A DNA stretch of 64,000 nt, from positions 47,232,015 to 47,296,014 of the forward strand of contig NC_060060.1 of the NCBI RefSeq assembly GCF_020283565.1, in the 5' to 3' direction. The DNA comes from Trifolium pratense. Lineage: Eukaryota > Streptophyta > Magnoliopsida > Fabales > Fabaceae. The notes under the pieces are model-generated. The model worked only from the letters and a program-made list of their open reading frames with translations. It had not been told where the DNA came from and searched no databases. Within the stretch, counting starts at the first letter, position 1. Every line of letters starts with the position of its first letter. Positions 1 to 8,624 of the stretch are shown one piece after another. Both the position numbers and the translations under genes were made by a program.

Positions 1-3000
1 AGGACTGGGGGTTCGGATAATGCCCGTTTTAAGTGTTGTAGCGCATCCTCGCATTCCTTTGTCCATTCGAATGCGGATTCTTTTCTAAGTAATTTGAATA
101 AAGGTAGCGCGTGTTGAGCGGATTTTGCGACAAAACGAGATAAGGCTGTGAGCATCCCGTTTAATGATTGGATTGATTTCTTTGAGTCCGGCGTAGGGAA
201 TTCAAAGAATGCTCTGCATTTATCGGGGTTAGCTTCGATTCCTCTTTCGGTTAAGTAAAACCCGAGGAATTTCCCAGCTTTTACGCCGAACGTGCATTTT
301 TCAGGATTGAATCTCATGTTATACTTTCTCGCTTGGTCGAACACTCTTTTTAGATGGGCTGTATGATCGACTTCCTCTTCGGACTTGACGATCATATCAT
401 CCATGTAGACTTCGAGCATGTCACCGATTTCATTGTTGAAGACTTTGTTCATCATCCTTTGGTATGTGGCGCCTGCGTTTTTAAGCCCGAAAGGCATTAC
501 GTTGTAATAATAATTACCGGATTCGGTCATAAACGCTGTTTTCTTTTTATCGATTTCAGCCATTTTTATTTGATTATAACCCGAGTACGCATCCATAAAC
601 GATAGTAATTTAAATCCTGATGAATTATCTACTAATTTGTCTATGTTAGGTAAAGGGTAAGCGTCTTTAGGGCAAGCCCTATTAAGATCGGTATAGTCAA
701 CACACATGCGCCATTTTCCATTCGATTTCTTAACAAGTACAACATTGGATAGCCAGGTGGTGTACCTAGCTTCCGAAATGAAATTTGCCTCGAGGAGGTC
801 TTTTACAGCTTTTTCGGCAGCCTCCGCTTTTTCGGGAGACTGCTTCCTACGCCGCTGAACAACGGCACTAGCCCTAGGATCTAAAGTCAGCTGGTGACAG
901 GCGACCTCAGGGTCGATACCAGGCATCTCTGCAGCGCTCCAGGCGAACAGTTCAGCATTGTCCTTAAGGCAGGCGATCAGCTGCTTTTTGACCAAGTCGG
1001 GGAGTCCAGTTCCAATCTTGATCCCTTTGAGGGGGTCTTCGCCCAAGGGCACCAGTTCGAAATCTCCGTCCGGGATGGGGCGGTAGATTTTCTTTTCAGC
1101 ATCGGCGAGGTCCTTCTGTTTTTCCTCTTGATGCTCCTTTTTTGTGAGTCGAGCATCGATGTCGACGGAACCTCCAACAGTGTTTACCCCCGGATTTTTC
1201 TTTTCAGTTTTCTTGGGGGTTGCCACGGTGCTCAGATTCTTCGCTGCAGCCTCGAAGCATCTCCTCGCAGCGGCTATGTCGCCGTTGATGGTGGCGACCT
1301 GGCCGTCCAGTGTGTAGTATTTCAGCTTCAAGTGAACAGTGGACGACACAGCAAATAGCTCCGCTAAAGTAGTTCTGCCGATGATGCAGTTGTATAGCGA
1401 GGGACAGTCGACGACCATGAATTGCGTCCTTACGGATTTCATAGCCTTTTCCTCGCCGAAGGTGACAATGAGGTCCACGTATCCCCAAGGTTTGGTAGTC
1501 GACCCATTGAACCCCTGAAGGTCGGGTCCTACGTATGGAACCAAGTTCTTCTCCGACAGCTGTAGAGTTTTGAATAGCCCCGAGTACATTACGTCGCACG
1601 AGCTCCCCTGATCTACGAGGATGCGGTGGACGTCGAAGTTTGCCATGCGAGCCCTCACCAACAGTGGTATCTGATAGTTTGGCGAGCCCCCAGGAACTTC
1701 TGATTTGTAGAAGGCCAGCGGGTCGGAGTCTCCCTCAGGTTTGGTGACGGTGATGGGAGTCACCGAGCAAACGTTTTCCAACTCCTCGAACTTTCTTTTT
1801 ACCGATCCGAGGGTGATTTTATTTAGCCCTCCACCTGTTATCACCAGTGCTTTTGGGAAATTTTCCCATGAGCCATTCAGGTGGGCGTTGAAATGCCTCA
1901 GGAGCGCTCCCTCGTCTGACCCCGGGGATGGGAGTGGAATTTCAGGAGCTGAGATGGCAAGCGCCTGAGGGACGATGCCTCTGTTTTCCTGCTCGGGAAC
2001 ATCAATGGCCATTGCGACCTCTTGAGGCTCCCGCCTTTGTTGTTGTTGTTGTTGTTGTGCTTGTTCGTCGTTCTGAACATATCTTCGGGCATAACCCTTT
2101 TGTATCAGAATCTCGATGGCATCTTTTAAGTGGACACAGTCCTCAGTGACGTGTCCATGGCTTTTATGATAGCGACAAAATTTCGTCCTATCAGTATTTG
2201 CCTTCATGGGCTGCTGTCTCGGGAAGTGGATCCCAGCCTTTTTGAAGTCCGCAGCGGAGACTTCGGCGAAAATGCGATCTCTTGACGCATTCAATGGAGT
2301 ATATGTTGTGAATTTTCCCCGAGGGGGTTTGGAATCTTTTATCCTTTCCTCCCTTTGCTTTTCGTTACCTCTTCGCGAGGTCCCAGCTTCGTCCTTTTCA
2401 TGGTTCCTGGTTTTTTCTTGACTTTTCGGCCTTCTTATATCTTTGGCCCTTTGTTTCTCCTCGTAGGTAATGTACTTCTTCGCTTTTTCGAAGAATGCAT
2501 CCAGCGTTTTCGGCTCTTCGATACCGACAGCTTTAGCAAAGTCGCTGTCTGGATGTAATCCCCTGTCGAGGAGGTACAGCTTCATGCTCTCATCGACCTT
2601 CACCTCAACGGCTGCCTTGTTGAACCGTTCGAGGTAGGCCCTTAGAGGCTCGTTCTCGCCTTGGATGATGGCCTCGAGGGTTGCTTCAGTTTTTGGGTGA
2701 CGCCTCGAGGAAGTGAAGTGAGCCCGGAAGCGGGCGCACAGGTCCGACCAAGAATCTATGGAACCTGGCGCCAAGCTCTTGTACCAAGCCATAGCGCCTT
2801 TCCTCAGAGTTGTGGGAAAGAGCTTACACTTGATAGAGCCTCGTACATTTCTGTACTCGAGGAGAGCTTCAAGATTCTCGATGTGCTCGTCCGGGTCTGT
2901 CGAGCCATCGTAGGTATCCATTGCCGGTGGTTTTTCGAGTCCGACCGGTAGGGGGAGTTCTCGGATCCTTCGGGAGAGGGGGCCTTGGTGATTGTCTCTC

Positions 3001-3569
3001 TCTTCCGGGGATCGGTTCCTTTGGCGACGAGGAGGGTTGTCCCTTCTAGGGGAATGTCTCCTCGGCGGGGTGGAGTTTCGAGATATAGCCTCGTTTCTCC
3101 TTTCGCTTCTGTGGCGAGGTGGTGAGCGAGACCTGGAGTAGGTTCTGCTCCTCACTGGTGTGGGTGAACGACGAGCTGGTCGAGCTTGCGCCGTGATCCT
3201 CGACTCGGCAATTGCGTCGATGCGACGGCTTTGTTGCTCGAGCCTTTGATTCTGCTGCTCGAATCGCTGGTTCTGTTGCAGCAGTAAGTCTGACTGGCGG
3301 TTGATTGCATTGACCAGCGCAGCCATCATTTCTTGCATGGGAACGCCCGGAGGGATAGCCGCTGCCGGAGTCGCCTGTGGCGGGGTAGCCACAGGGATCT
3401 GCGGTTCTTCTGGGTTGTAGGGCTCGTAATGCGCGTTTTGCTCTCCCTGGCCATCTTCCGTTACGGAGGCGAATTGGCCGTCCCCTGGGTGGTATGCTGC
3501 GTAGTCCATCGGCGATCCATGGTTCTCCGCCACTTGCTCCGGGATTTGATGATTGTTAACGCCAGCCAT
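1..3569 (-). CDS. Gypsy gag-pol polyprotein, partial (C-terminus beyond window)
   Basis: This is a retrotransposon polyprotein that would form the capsid, process itself and copy the element's RNA. I chose the ATG at 3569-3567 (start MAGVNNHQIP) because it opens the frame just after the leader. I found no stop in the parts I translated, so at least about 1,189 codons are open. In order: a Gln/Arg-rich N-terminus; a retrotransposon gag domain at about residues 225-310 (motif AMAWYKSL); a knuckle-like motif CRYHKSHGHVTEDC near 461; a glutamine run near 500; an aspartic-protease motif VDQGSS near 650; and reverse transcriptase with YMDD near 1055 (plus-strand 397-408). The C-H-H-C knuckle and the VDQGSS protease site suggest the Tat-like side of Ty3/gypsy, from family knowledge. 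The frame looks unbroken, so the element may have been active recently. Confidence 0.88.
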   Translation of the reverse strand, partial: MAGVNNHQIPEQVAENHGSPMDYAAYHPGDGQFASVTEDGQGEQNAHYEPYNPEEPQIPVATPPQATPAAAIPPGVPMQEMMAALVNAINRQSDLLLQQNQRFEQQNQRLEQQSRRIDAIAESRITAQARPARRSPTPVRSRTYSRSRSPPRHRSERRNEAISRNSTPPRRHSPRRDNPPRRQRNRSPEERDNHQGPLSRRIRELPLPVGLEKPPAMDTYDGSTDPDEHIENLEALLEYRNVRGSIKCKLFPTTLRKGAMAWYKSLAPGSIDSWSDLCARFRAHFTSSRRHPKTEATLEAIIQGENEPLRAYLERFNKAAVEVKVDESMKLYLLDRGLHPDSDFAKAVGIEEPKTLDAFFEKAKKYITYEEKQRAKDIRRPKSQEKTRNHEKDEAGTSRRGNEKQREERIKDSKPPRGKFTTYTPLNASRDRIFAEVSAADFKKAGIHFPRQQPMKANTDRTKFCRYHKSHGHVTEDCVHLKDAIEILIQKGYARRYVQNDEQAQQQQQQQRREPQEVAMAIDVPEQENRGIVPQALAISAPEIPLPSPGSDEGALLRHFNAHLNGSWENFPKALVITGGGLNKITLGSVKRKFEELENVCSVTPITVTKPEGDSDPLAFYKSEVPGGSPNYQIPLLVRARMANFDVHRILVDQGSSCDVMYSGLFKTLQLSEKNLVPYVGPDLQGFNGSTTKPWGYVDLIVTFGEEKAMKSVRTQFMVVDCPSLYNCIIGRTTLAELFAVSSTVHLKLKYYTLDGQVATINGDIAAARRCFEAAAKNLSTVATPKKTEKKNPGVNTVGGSVDIDARLTKKEHQEEKQKDLADAEKKIYRPIPDGDFELVPLGEDPLKGIKIGTGLPDLVKKQLIACLKDNAELFAWSAAEMPGIDPEVACHQLTLDPRASAVVQRRRKQSPEKAEAAEKAVKDLLEANFISEARYTTWLSNVVLVKKSNGKWRMCVDYTDLNRACPKDAYPLPNIDKLVDNSSGFKLLSFMDAYSGYNQIKMAEIDKKKTAFMTESGNYYYNVMPFGLKNAGATYQRMMNKVFNNEIGDMLEVYMDDMIVKSEEEVDHTAHLKRVFDQARKYNMRFNPEKCTFGVKAGKFLGFYLTERGIEANPDKCRAFFEFPTPDSKKSIQSLNGMLTALSRFVAKSAQHALPLFKLLRKESAFEWTKECEDALQHLKRALSEPPV

Positions 3570-3634
3570 TGGTCGTGAAAGGGTGTTTTGAGGAAGTTTT
3601 TAGTTTTTGGTTTGAATAAACAGGGAAACTATCT

Positions 3635-3652
3635 TTCCCACAGACGGCGCCA
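3635..3652 (-). other. Primer-binding site of the gypsy element
   Basis: Read on the minus strand this is TGGCGCCGTCTGTGGGAA. It begins one base after the LTR's terminal CA and resembles the TGGCGCC-type sites found in many plant gypsy elements, where a tRNA 3' end primes minus-strand DNA synthesis. The tRNA species is not assigned with certainty. Confidence 0.8.
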
Positions 3653-3653
3653 C

Positions 3654-4054
3654 TGATCGTGTAGACCAGAAAGATGCGACTTCGCCGGCGTGTGCGGTGG
3701 TTGAGAGCGTTTGAGACCCCTGTTGGAGCGGAGGGGGGTTGTGTACCTGCAGGCACTCCGACGCTCAAGTCAGTACGTGTGTAAGGTTTTCTTAGCTATA
3801 AAAAATGCGTACCTTGCAAATGAAGTGAGATGCATATATATAGCCCCCAGCGCTGGGCTAAGGCCCTTGATGGCATTAATGGCCATCAAGTGGCTGCCGG
3901 AAAACGGCTTGGAGGCCTTGATGTGCAGTAAATGCTCATCATTCCGGTTTACGGCCGTTACAATACGCAAGGGTATCTGACCGTTAGGACGTGCTCGGAT
4001 GGTGTATGTGTTCGACACCCTCTGATGCTCGAGCTCGATGCTCGGCCCAGAACA
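3654..4054 (-). repeat. 5' LTR of the gypsy element (about 401 bp)
   Basis: On the minus strand it starts TGTTCTGGGC and ends CGATCA, the usual TG...CA. A TATA-type stretch (CTATATATATG on the minus strand, about 3832-3842) would drive transcription. Downstream of it is the 20-base block CTGACTTGAGCGTCGGAGTG (minus strand, 3773-3754), which recurs exactly at 5054-5073 on the plus strand in an older LTR-like remnant. Confidence 0.8.
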
Positions 4055-4417
4055 ACATCCATTAAAACATGGTATCATTAGACCTTAGAGAAAGTATTGA
4101 TTTTCATGAAAGGGGAATACAATTGGTTTTATACTACAACCAATGTTACTTGTAATCTAATAAGTAACAAATATAACTAATTTACAACTATAAACAAAGC
4201 TAACAACTTCCTAACATACTTTCACTCTAACTATGATAATAGAAAGCTAGCTGACATAGTGCTCGTTTAGCCAGATTGAGCTCGTTGAGCCAAAGATCAT
4301 GATTCCCTTTTCACTAAGCCAAGAATGGCTAGCTAAACCACATGCTTTAGAATTTGAATCATGCTTCAACAATTATACACCATTTAAACTACTCTTTCAT
4401 GTTAACATCGACAACTA
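4055..4417. repeat. Interspersed repeat, copy 1 (interrupted by the gypsy insertion)
   Basis: Matches 7528-7887 with only scattered substitutions and a small indel. Both copies run into a MITE terminus (CTCCCTCCGT type). In copy 1 only the left end of that MITE is recognisable (about 4418-4460). Within the repeat, 4070-4371 has a TG...CA form and, on the minus strand, reads like the U5 end of a copia-type LTR, but no primer-binding site or flanking duplication was found. Confidence 0.75.
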
Positions 4418-4555
4418 CTCCCTCCGTCTCTAATTATAAGCCCCCTTTCAAACATAAAAAAACTTGATTATGTATGTCATTGCCTAAACAAAAATGTATG
4501 TTCTTGATTTTTTGTTTTCTATTTCAAGTTTCAACTATAGGTTGTTCCTCCTTCA

Positions 4556-4597
<42 letters not shown>
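4556..4597. repeat. (TAT)n microsatellite
   Basis: An uninterrupted trinucleotide run of about 14 units. The short predicted peptide across it is leucine-rich low-complexity sequence and is not a gene. Confidence 0.95.
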
Positions 4598-4621
4598 TAC
4601 GTTATATTATAAACAACTAAT

Positions 4622-4653
4622 AACACCCATGCATCGCACGGGTAAGCATCTAG
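4622..4653 (+). mobile_element. Helitron 3' terminus
   Basis: A short GC-rich hairpin (ACCCATGCATCGCACGGGT, 4624-4642) is followed a few bases later by CTAG at 4650-4653 and then T. This is the hairpin plus CTRR end typical of Helitrons inserted between A and T. The 5' end of this copy was not located. Confidence 0.6.
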
Positions 4654-6151
4654 TAATATATGGTAGTGTAGACGGTCTAGATTGTACAAAATGACATGAC
4701 ATCAACAATTATATTATTGGCAAAATGAAATGAATTTTCCAAAACATCAATTTTTTGCTGTTTCAGACCGGACTAAAGTCCACCACACTAAAGCCCAAAC
4801 GTACAAAGCTCCAATACATTTTATTCAAGGGAAAGACAATCACGTTCTCTAAAGCACACGACATCGGCCAATAAGAATTCAGCATATTACTAAAATTGTA
4901 GTATTCATGGTCCCACTCAAGTAGTGGAATTATCACTCTTCAATCTTCATGCATACTCATGCAAGTTTTGACCTATAAATACATACATATCCCTAAATCC
5001 TAAGGTATGCAATTTTCACCCAATTTACATAATATTTTCTCTTCTTTCAAATACTGACTTGAGCGTCGGAGTGCTAACAATTTTGCAGGTACTTTTTCCC
5101 TTCATATAAAAGCTAAGATCATCATATCAACCACATATCTCTATTATTTGAAGTTATGTGTTCTGCCCGATCAGAGCAGAAGTCCCCTTTTGATTTTCCT
5201 CCTCCTTGTTTTTTTCATAGTTTTCTTGGGTTCAGTTTGGCTCCCCAAGGTTCTGTACTTGTTTCCAAAAAAAAAAAAATTAGTACAAAAAATTTATAGT
5301 GAGAGAATGAAACTCAGTCTAAAATAAAAAAAATAAAAAAATCTTAAAATTCAAATAACAAACTTACAAAAAAATTTACATTTAATTTTGTGACGGACAC
5401 AAACCATAATTATTTTTCTTGGCAAGGATCTTCTCCCTTGAGGATTCCATGGGAGTCCCTGCACTGCTCATCTACACCATTAATTGAATTTTTAATATTT
5501 TATTTGTCAACACAAAAAAAAATTAGTGAACCAGATTTCACTTGACCACATTTTCAAGAAGAGAATCTGCTCCCATTTTTCTTATATTCAAACACACTTC
5601 AGCCTCACAAAAGTAAAACATTTTACGCGTATATTTGGTTATACAATGATAAAAAATATTTTTCAATAACTAATTTGTTAAAAGTATTTCAAATGTTAAT
5701 TTGTCACTGTATCCATTTACATAAAATTGAATTGAAAAATAAATTTAAATATAAAAGTCACACGTATAATTAAAATCTACAAATTCAAACTTTAAATGTA
5801 AAATAAATTTTAAAGGTAAATTCAATTTTAATTAACATATTCAATATGTCCTATGAAACTCTTTTAAGTCTTAAAATTTTTAAGAAAAATTTACCGTCTA
5901 TTTAAATTCTACAAAGCTCCAAGAAATTTATCTTTTACAATTGCACGCAGGCTAACATATATTTTGTTTGCACTCTAGTTTTTAATGAAAAAAAAAAACA
6001 ACTCATGTGATATCTCTTTATTTTACTCCAAAAATGGAAAACCTTCCCATCTTTACTACGAACTTTTATTTTCATTATGTTGCCGACCTTGCTAAGGTTA
6101 TCTAATACTGGACAACTTCTTTTGGAAACTAAAAATGATTTGGTGTGTATG
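4654..6151. other. Intergenic, with an old gypsy LTR remnant at about 4970-5180
   Basis: A TATAAAT box at 4974-4980 is followed about 75 bases later by the exact 20-base block CTGACTTGAGCGTCGGAGTG (5054-5073) and TTTGCAGGTAC. This mirrors the promoter and downstream arrangement of the gypsy LTR at 3654-4054, but in plus orientation and otherwise diverged. The rest is AT-rich DNA with homopolymer runs and no supported gene. Confidence 0.55.
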
Positions 6152-6560
6152 CAGTGGCGGTTTCACCACCAGGCATGCCAGGCACGTGTCTAGGCTGCCA
6201 TTTTTTAATTTTTTTTTTTTTTTTTTATAATAAAACCAAAGAACTACAAAAAAACAAAACAAAAGAAAAAAAACTCAGTTGCGATAGAAGAAAGAAAATT
6301 TCATTCTTTCTCTCTCAGTCTCAGACCTTACGGTCGCCGTCGCCGCTCTCTCTCTGTCACTCGCCGTCGCCGTTCATTCTCCCAACCATCGCCGTTCACT
6401 CCGCCGCACCATCGCTCTCAGCCTCTCACTCACTCTCTCTCTCCCTCTCGCACCATCGTCGTTCACTCCTCTCGCAACCATCGCCGTCGCCGCTCTCTCT
6501 CTTATCGCTCTATTTGTCCGTTAGATTTGAGGTAAGCAACCTAAAACTAAAACCTCTGTA
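6152..6560 (+). mobile_element. hAT-like (TTF-type) transposon 5' fragment
   Basis: It begins CAGTGGCGG, the terminal sequence of a widespread plant hAT group, then a stretch resembling a spliced leader (CAGGCATGCCAGGCACGTGT) and a long CT-rich region (6295-6515). The open frame at 6145-6564 translates to low-complexity Ser/Pro sequence with no transposase motif. No 3' end was found, so the copy is truncated. Confidence 0.5.
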
Positions 6561-6570
6561 TTGAATTTTA

Positions 6571-6787
6571 AATTTGTTAAGCTGTTTTGATTATTAAGTG
6601 ATTATATAAATAAGTTGTTTTGATTGTTAAGCTGTTTTTATGTCCAACTTAAAAAAATTTAAGTTGTTTTTGATTGTTATGTGATTATATAAATAAGTTG
6701 TTTTGATTGTTAAGCTGTTTTTATGTCCAATTTAAAATTTGTTAAGTTGTTTTGATTGTTAAGTGATTATATAAATAAGTTGTTTTT
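6571..6787. repeat. 83-bp tandem repeat, about 2.6 copies
   Basis: The marker ATTATATAAATAAGTTG recurs at 6601, 6684 and 6766, giving periods of 83 and 82 bp. Units contain GTTAAGCTGTTTT and ATGTCCAA. It sits directly 3' of the hAT-like fragment and may belong to it. Confidence 0.85.
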
Positions 6788-7078
6788 GGCTTAAATAATC
6801 GATTTGGCCATGTAAGTTCGCGAGTTTTTAATTTTCGATTCTATATTTTTTTTTTGTTTTAAAATAATTCATGAATGTACAAATCTTTTTTGTTTTCGTC
6901 TCTAGTTAAGTGTCGTTTCCAAAATACATATGTGGTAAATGAAGGCTGACATGGCAGTGTGTGACATGACAAATAAGAATGATGTGTCAAAGATGATGCT
7001 TAGTCATCCATAAAAAGGCCAAATTCGAAAATGAAATTGCTGAGAGGATCAAATCCATAAAAGCGAAATTGAGCCCAA
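6788..7078. mobile_element. MITE-like element with imperfect inverted ends
   Basis: The left end GGCTTAAATAATCGATTT is loosely inverted relative to the right end (on the minus strand GGGCTCAATTTCGCTTTTATG). The centre carries 'ctgacatggca'-type sequence common in non-coding legume MITEs. No coding capacity. Confidence 0.45.
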
Positions 7079-7527
7079 TTTTTTTTTCCTTCTTATTTTT
7101 CTAAATCCATAAAGACTAATGTTTCTTTAAACACATAAATCCGGGTTGAAAATACTAAAATGATATTTTCTTCGTCCTCCTTTCTAGAAGCTTCTTTCTT
7201 GAGTTTTCTTGCTTCTCTCCAACCTAAAATCTCATAAACTTTTTAATCAATATAAAATTGATTTTATTGATACACCATTTATTTTTATTTAATCAAAATT
7301 AAATATCATATTAATTTACTAATCACAATTTTCAAAATTTGGCATGATGTTTGAATCAAACAAATTTTTATATTGTAATATCCGAGTTCCATTAAAATCT
7401 CTATTGTAGACATTGAACATAAACTAAGACATTCATCATTCTCAAATCTCAATCCAGAAATTCACAAACTTTTAAGATTAAATGACTAATTTTTATTCTT
7501 TTTTTCTTCTTTTGAATGTCTCAAATC

Positions 7528-7887
7528 ACATCCAATAAAACATGTTATCATTAGACCTTAGAGAAAGTATTGATTTTCATGAAAGGGGAATACAATTGGT
7601 TTTATACTACAACAAATGTTACTTGTAATCTAAGTAACAAATATAACTAATTTACAACTATAAACAAAACTAACAATTTCCTAACATACTTCCACTCTAA
7701 CCGTGATAATAGAAAACTAACTGACATAGTGTTCGCTTAGCCAGATTGAGCTCGTTGAGCCAAAGATCACGATTCCCTTTTCACTAGGCCAAGAATGGCC
7801 GGCTAAACCACAAACTTTAGAATTTGAATTATGCTTCAACAGTTATACACCATTTAAACTACTTTTTCATGTTAACATTGACAACTA
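7528..7887. repeat. Interspersed repeat, copy 2 (uninterrupted)
   Basis: This paralogue of 4055-4417 has no gypsy insertion at its start, so it acts as an empty-site comparison for the LTR boundary at 4054. Upstream, 7079-7527 is AT-rich sequence with nothing recognisable. Confidence 0.75.
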
Positions 7888-8120
7888 CTCTCTCCGTCCC
7901 TAATTATAAGTCCTCTTTCAAACATAAAATTTGTCCCTAAATATAAATCCATTTTCAAATCCCTAGACACATTTATTACTACTTTTTCAAACATAACTCT
8001 ACTTTACATTGGATAATATAGTAATTGTAACACTAAAAAATACATATTAATTACACTACAATTTTTTTTTAATATACGTGAAAAACCTCGATAGAAGCTT
8101 ATAATAAACGACCGAGGGAG
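7888..8120. mobile_element. Stowaway-like MITE, complete
   Basis: Terminal inverted repeats CTCTCTCCGTCCCTAATTAT and (right end) CTTATAATAAACGACCGAGGGAG are each flanked by TA, matching the mariner-type TA target duplication. 233 bp, non-coding. Confidence 0.8.
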
Positions 8121-8572
8121 TATTAAACTAAAGATGACCAAAATATAAAACCAACACAACTACTCAAAATTAATTTGAAGTGCATTGGTAAATGCAATTC
8201 TCACTTGTGTTGAAATGAATCTCAACCAACATGCATCACCCTTAACATCTATCCAAACAAGAAGAATATATGAAAGAGTGGAAGATTAGTGACAACACAT
8301 TAAGAATTGAATATACAGTTGTTTCCCTCAGTTTTCAATGTACTCCAAATCTTACCAATAATAAAATAACAATTAAAGGTAGTCAATACCATACCACAGT
8401 AACAAGCAATCCCATTGGCCCATATAGGGACCCCCACCCTCCCCACATATTTCCTTTTCCCCCAAAATCCGGCCCCATCTCACCCAATTCCATCCCTTCA
8501 AAAAGATTCTCCTCACACAAACATTTTCTCAAAAACACACATAATCATTCATCACTACCAAACCTTCTCAAT

Positions 8573-8583
8573 CTATATAAAAA
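8573..8583 (+). promoter_or_regulatory. TATA box of the PMT gene
   Basis: TATATAAAAAA lies about 42-52 bp before the chosen ATG at 8625, giving a short predicted 5' leader. The upstream 8121-8572 holds C-rich, A-rich low-complexity DNA and no other gene. The frame stays open upstream to an ATG at 8415, but that would start before the TATA box. Confidence 0.55.
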
Positions 8584-8624
8584 ATCATCACCAAACCCAT
8601 CTCCACCATACTCAAAACTTCACC

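Larger units (their letters stand above)
1..4054 (-). mobile_element. Ty3/gypsy LTR retrotransposon, 5' part
   Basis: The minus strand reads LTR (4054-3654), primer-binding site (3652-3635), a short leader, then one long gag-pol frame that runs off the left edge. RNase H, integrase and the second LTR are therefore not visible. GC content is clearly higher than in the surrounding DNA, which suggests a fairly recent insertion. The inner end of the LTR is fixed by the primer-binding site. The outer end at 4054 is supported because sequence from 4055 onward matches an uninterrupted paralogous repeat starting at 7528. The target-site duplication cannot be checked because the other flank lies outside the window. 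Confidence 0.9.

Noticed and set aside
894..1358. Plus-strand open frame of 154 codons
   Set aside because: Antisense shadow of the gypsy gag-pol frame, which reads on the minus strand with recognised domains.
6145..6564. 139-codon Ser/Pro-rich open frame
   Set aside because: Low-complexity CT-rich DNA within a hAT-like fragment, with no domain and no conserved start context.
8415..8624. 70-residue N-terminal extension of PMT from an upstream ATG
   Set aside because: Would start before the TATA box and precede the membrane anchor with unrelated low-complexity sequence. The ATG at 8625 fits the family.
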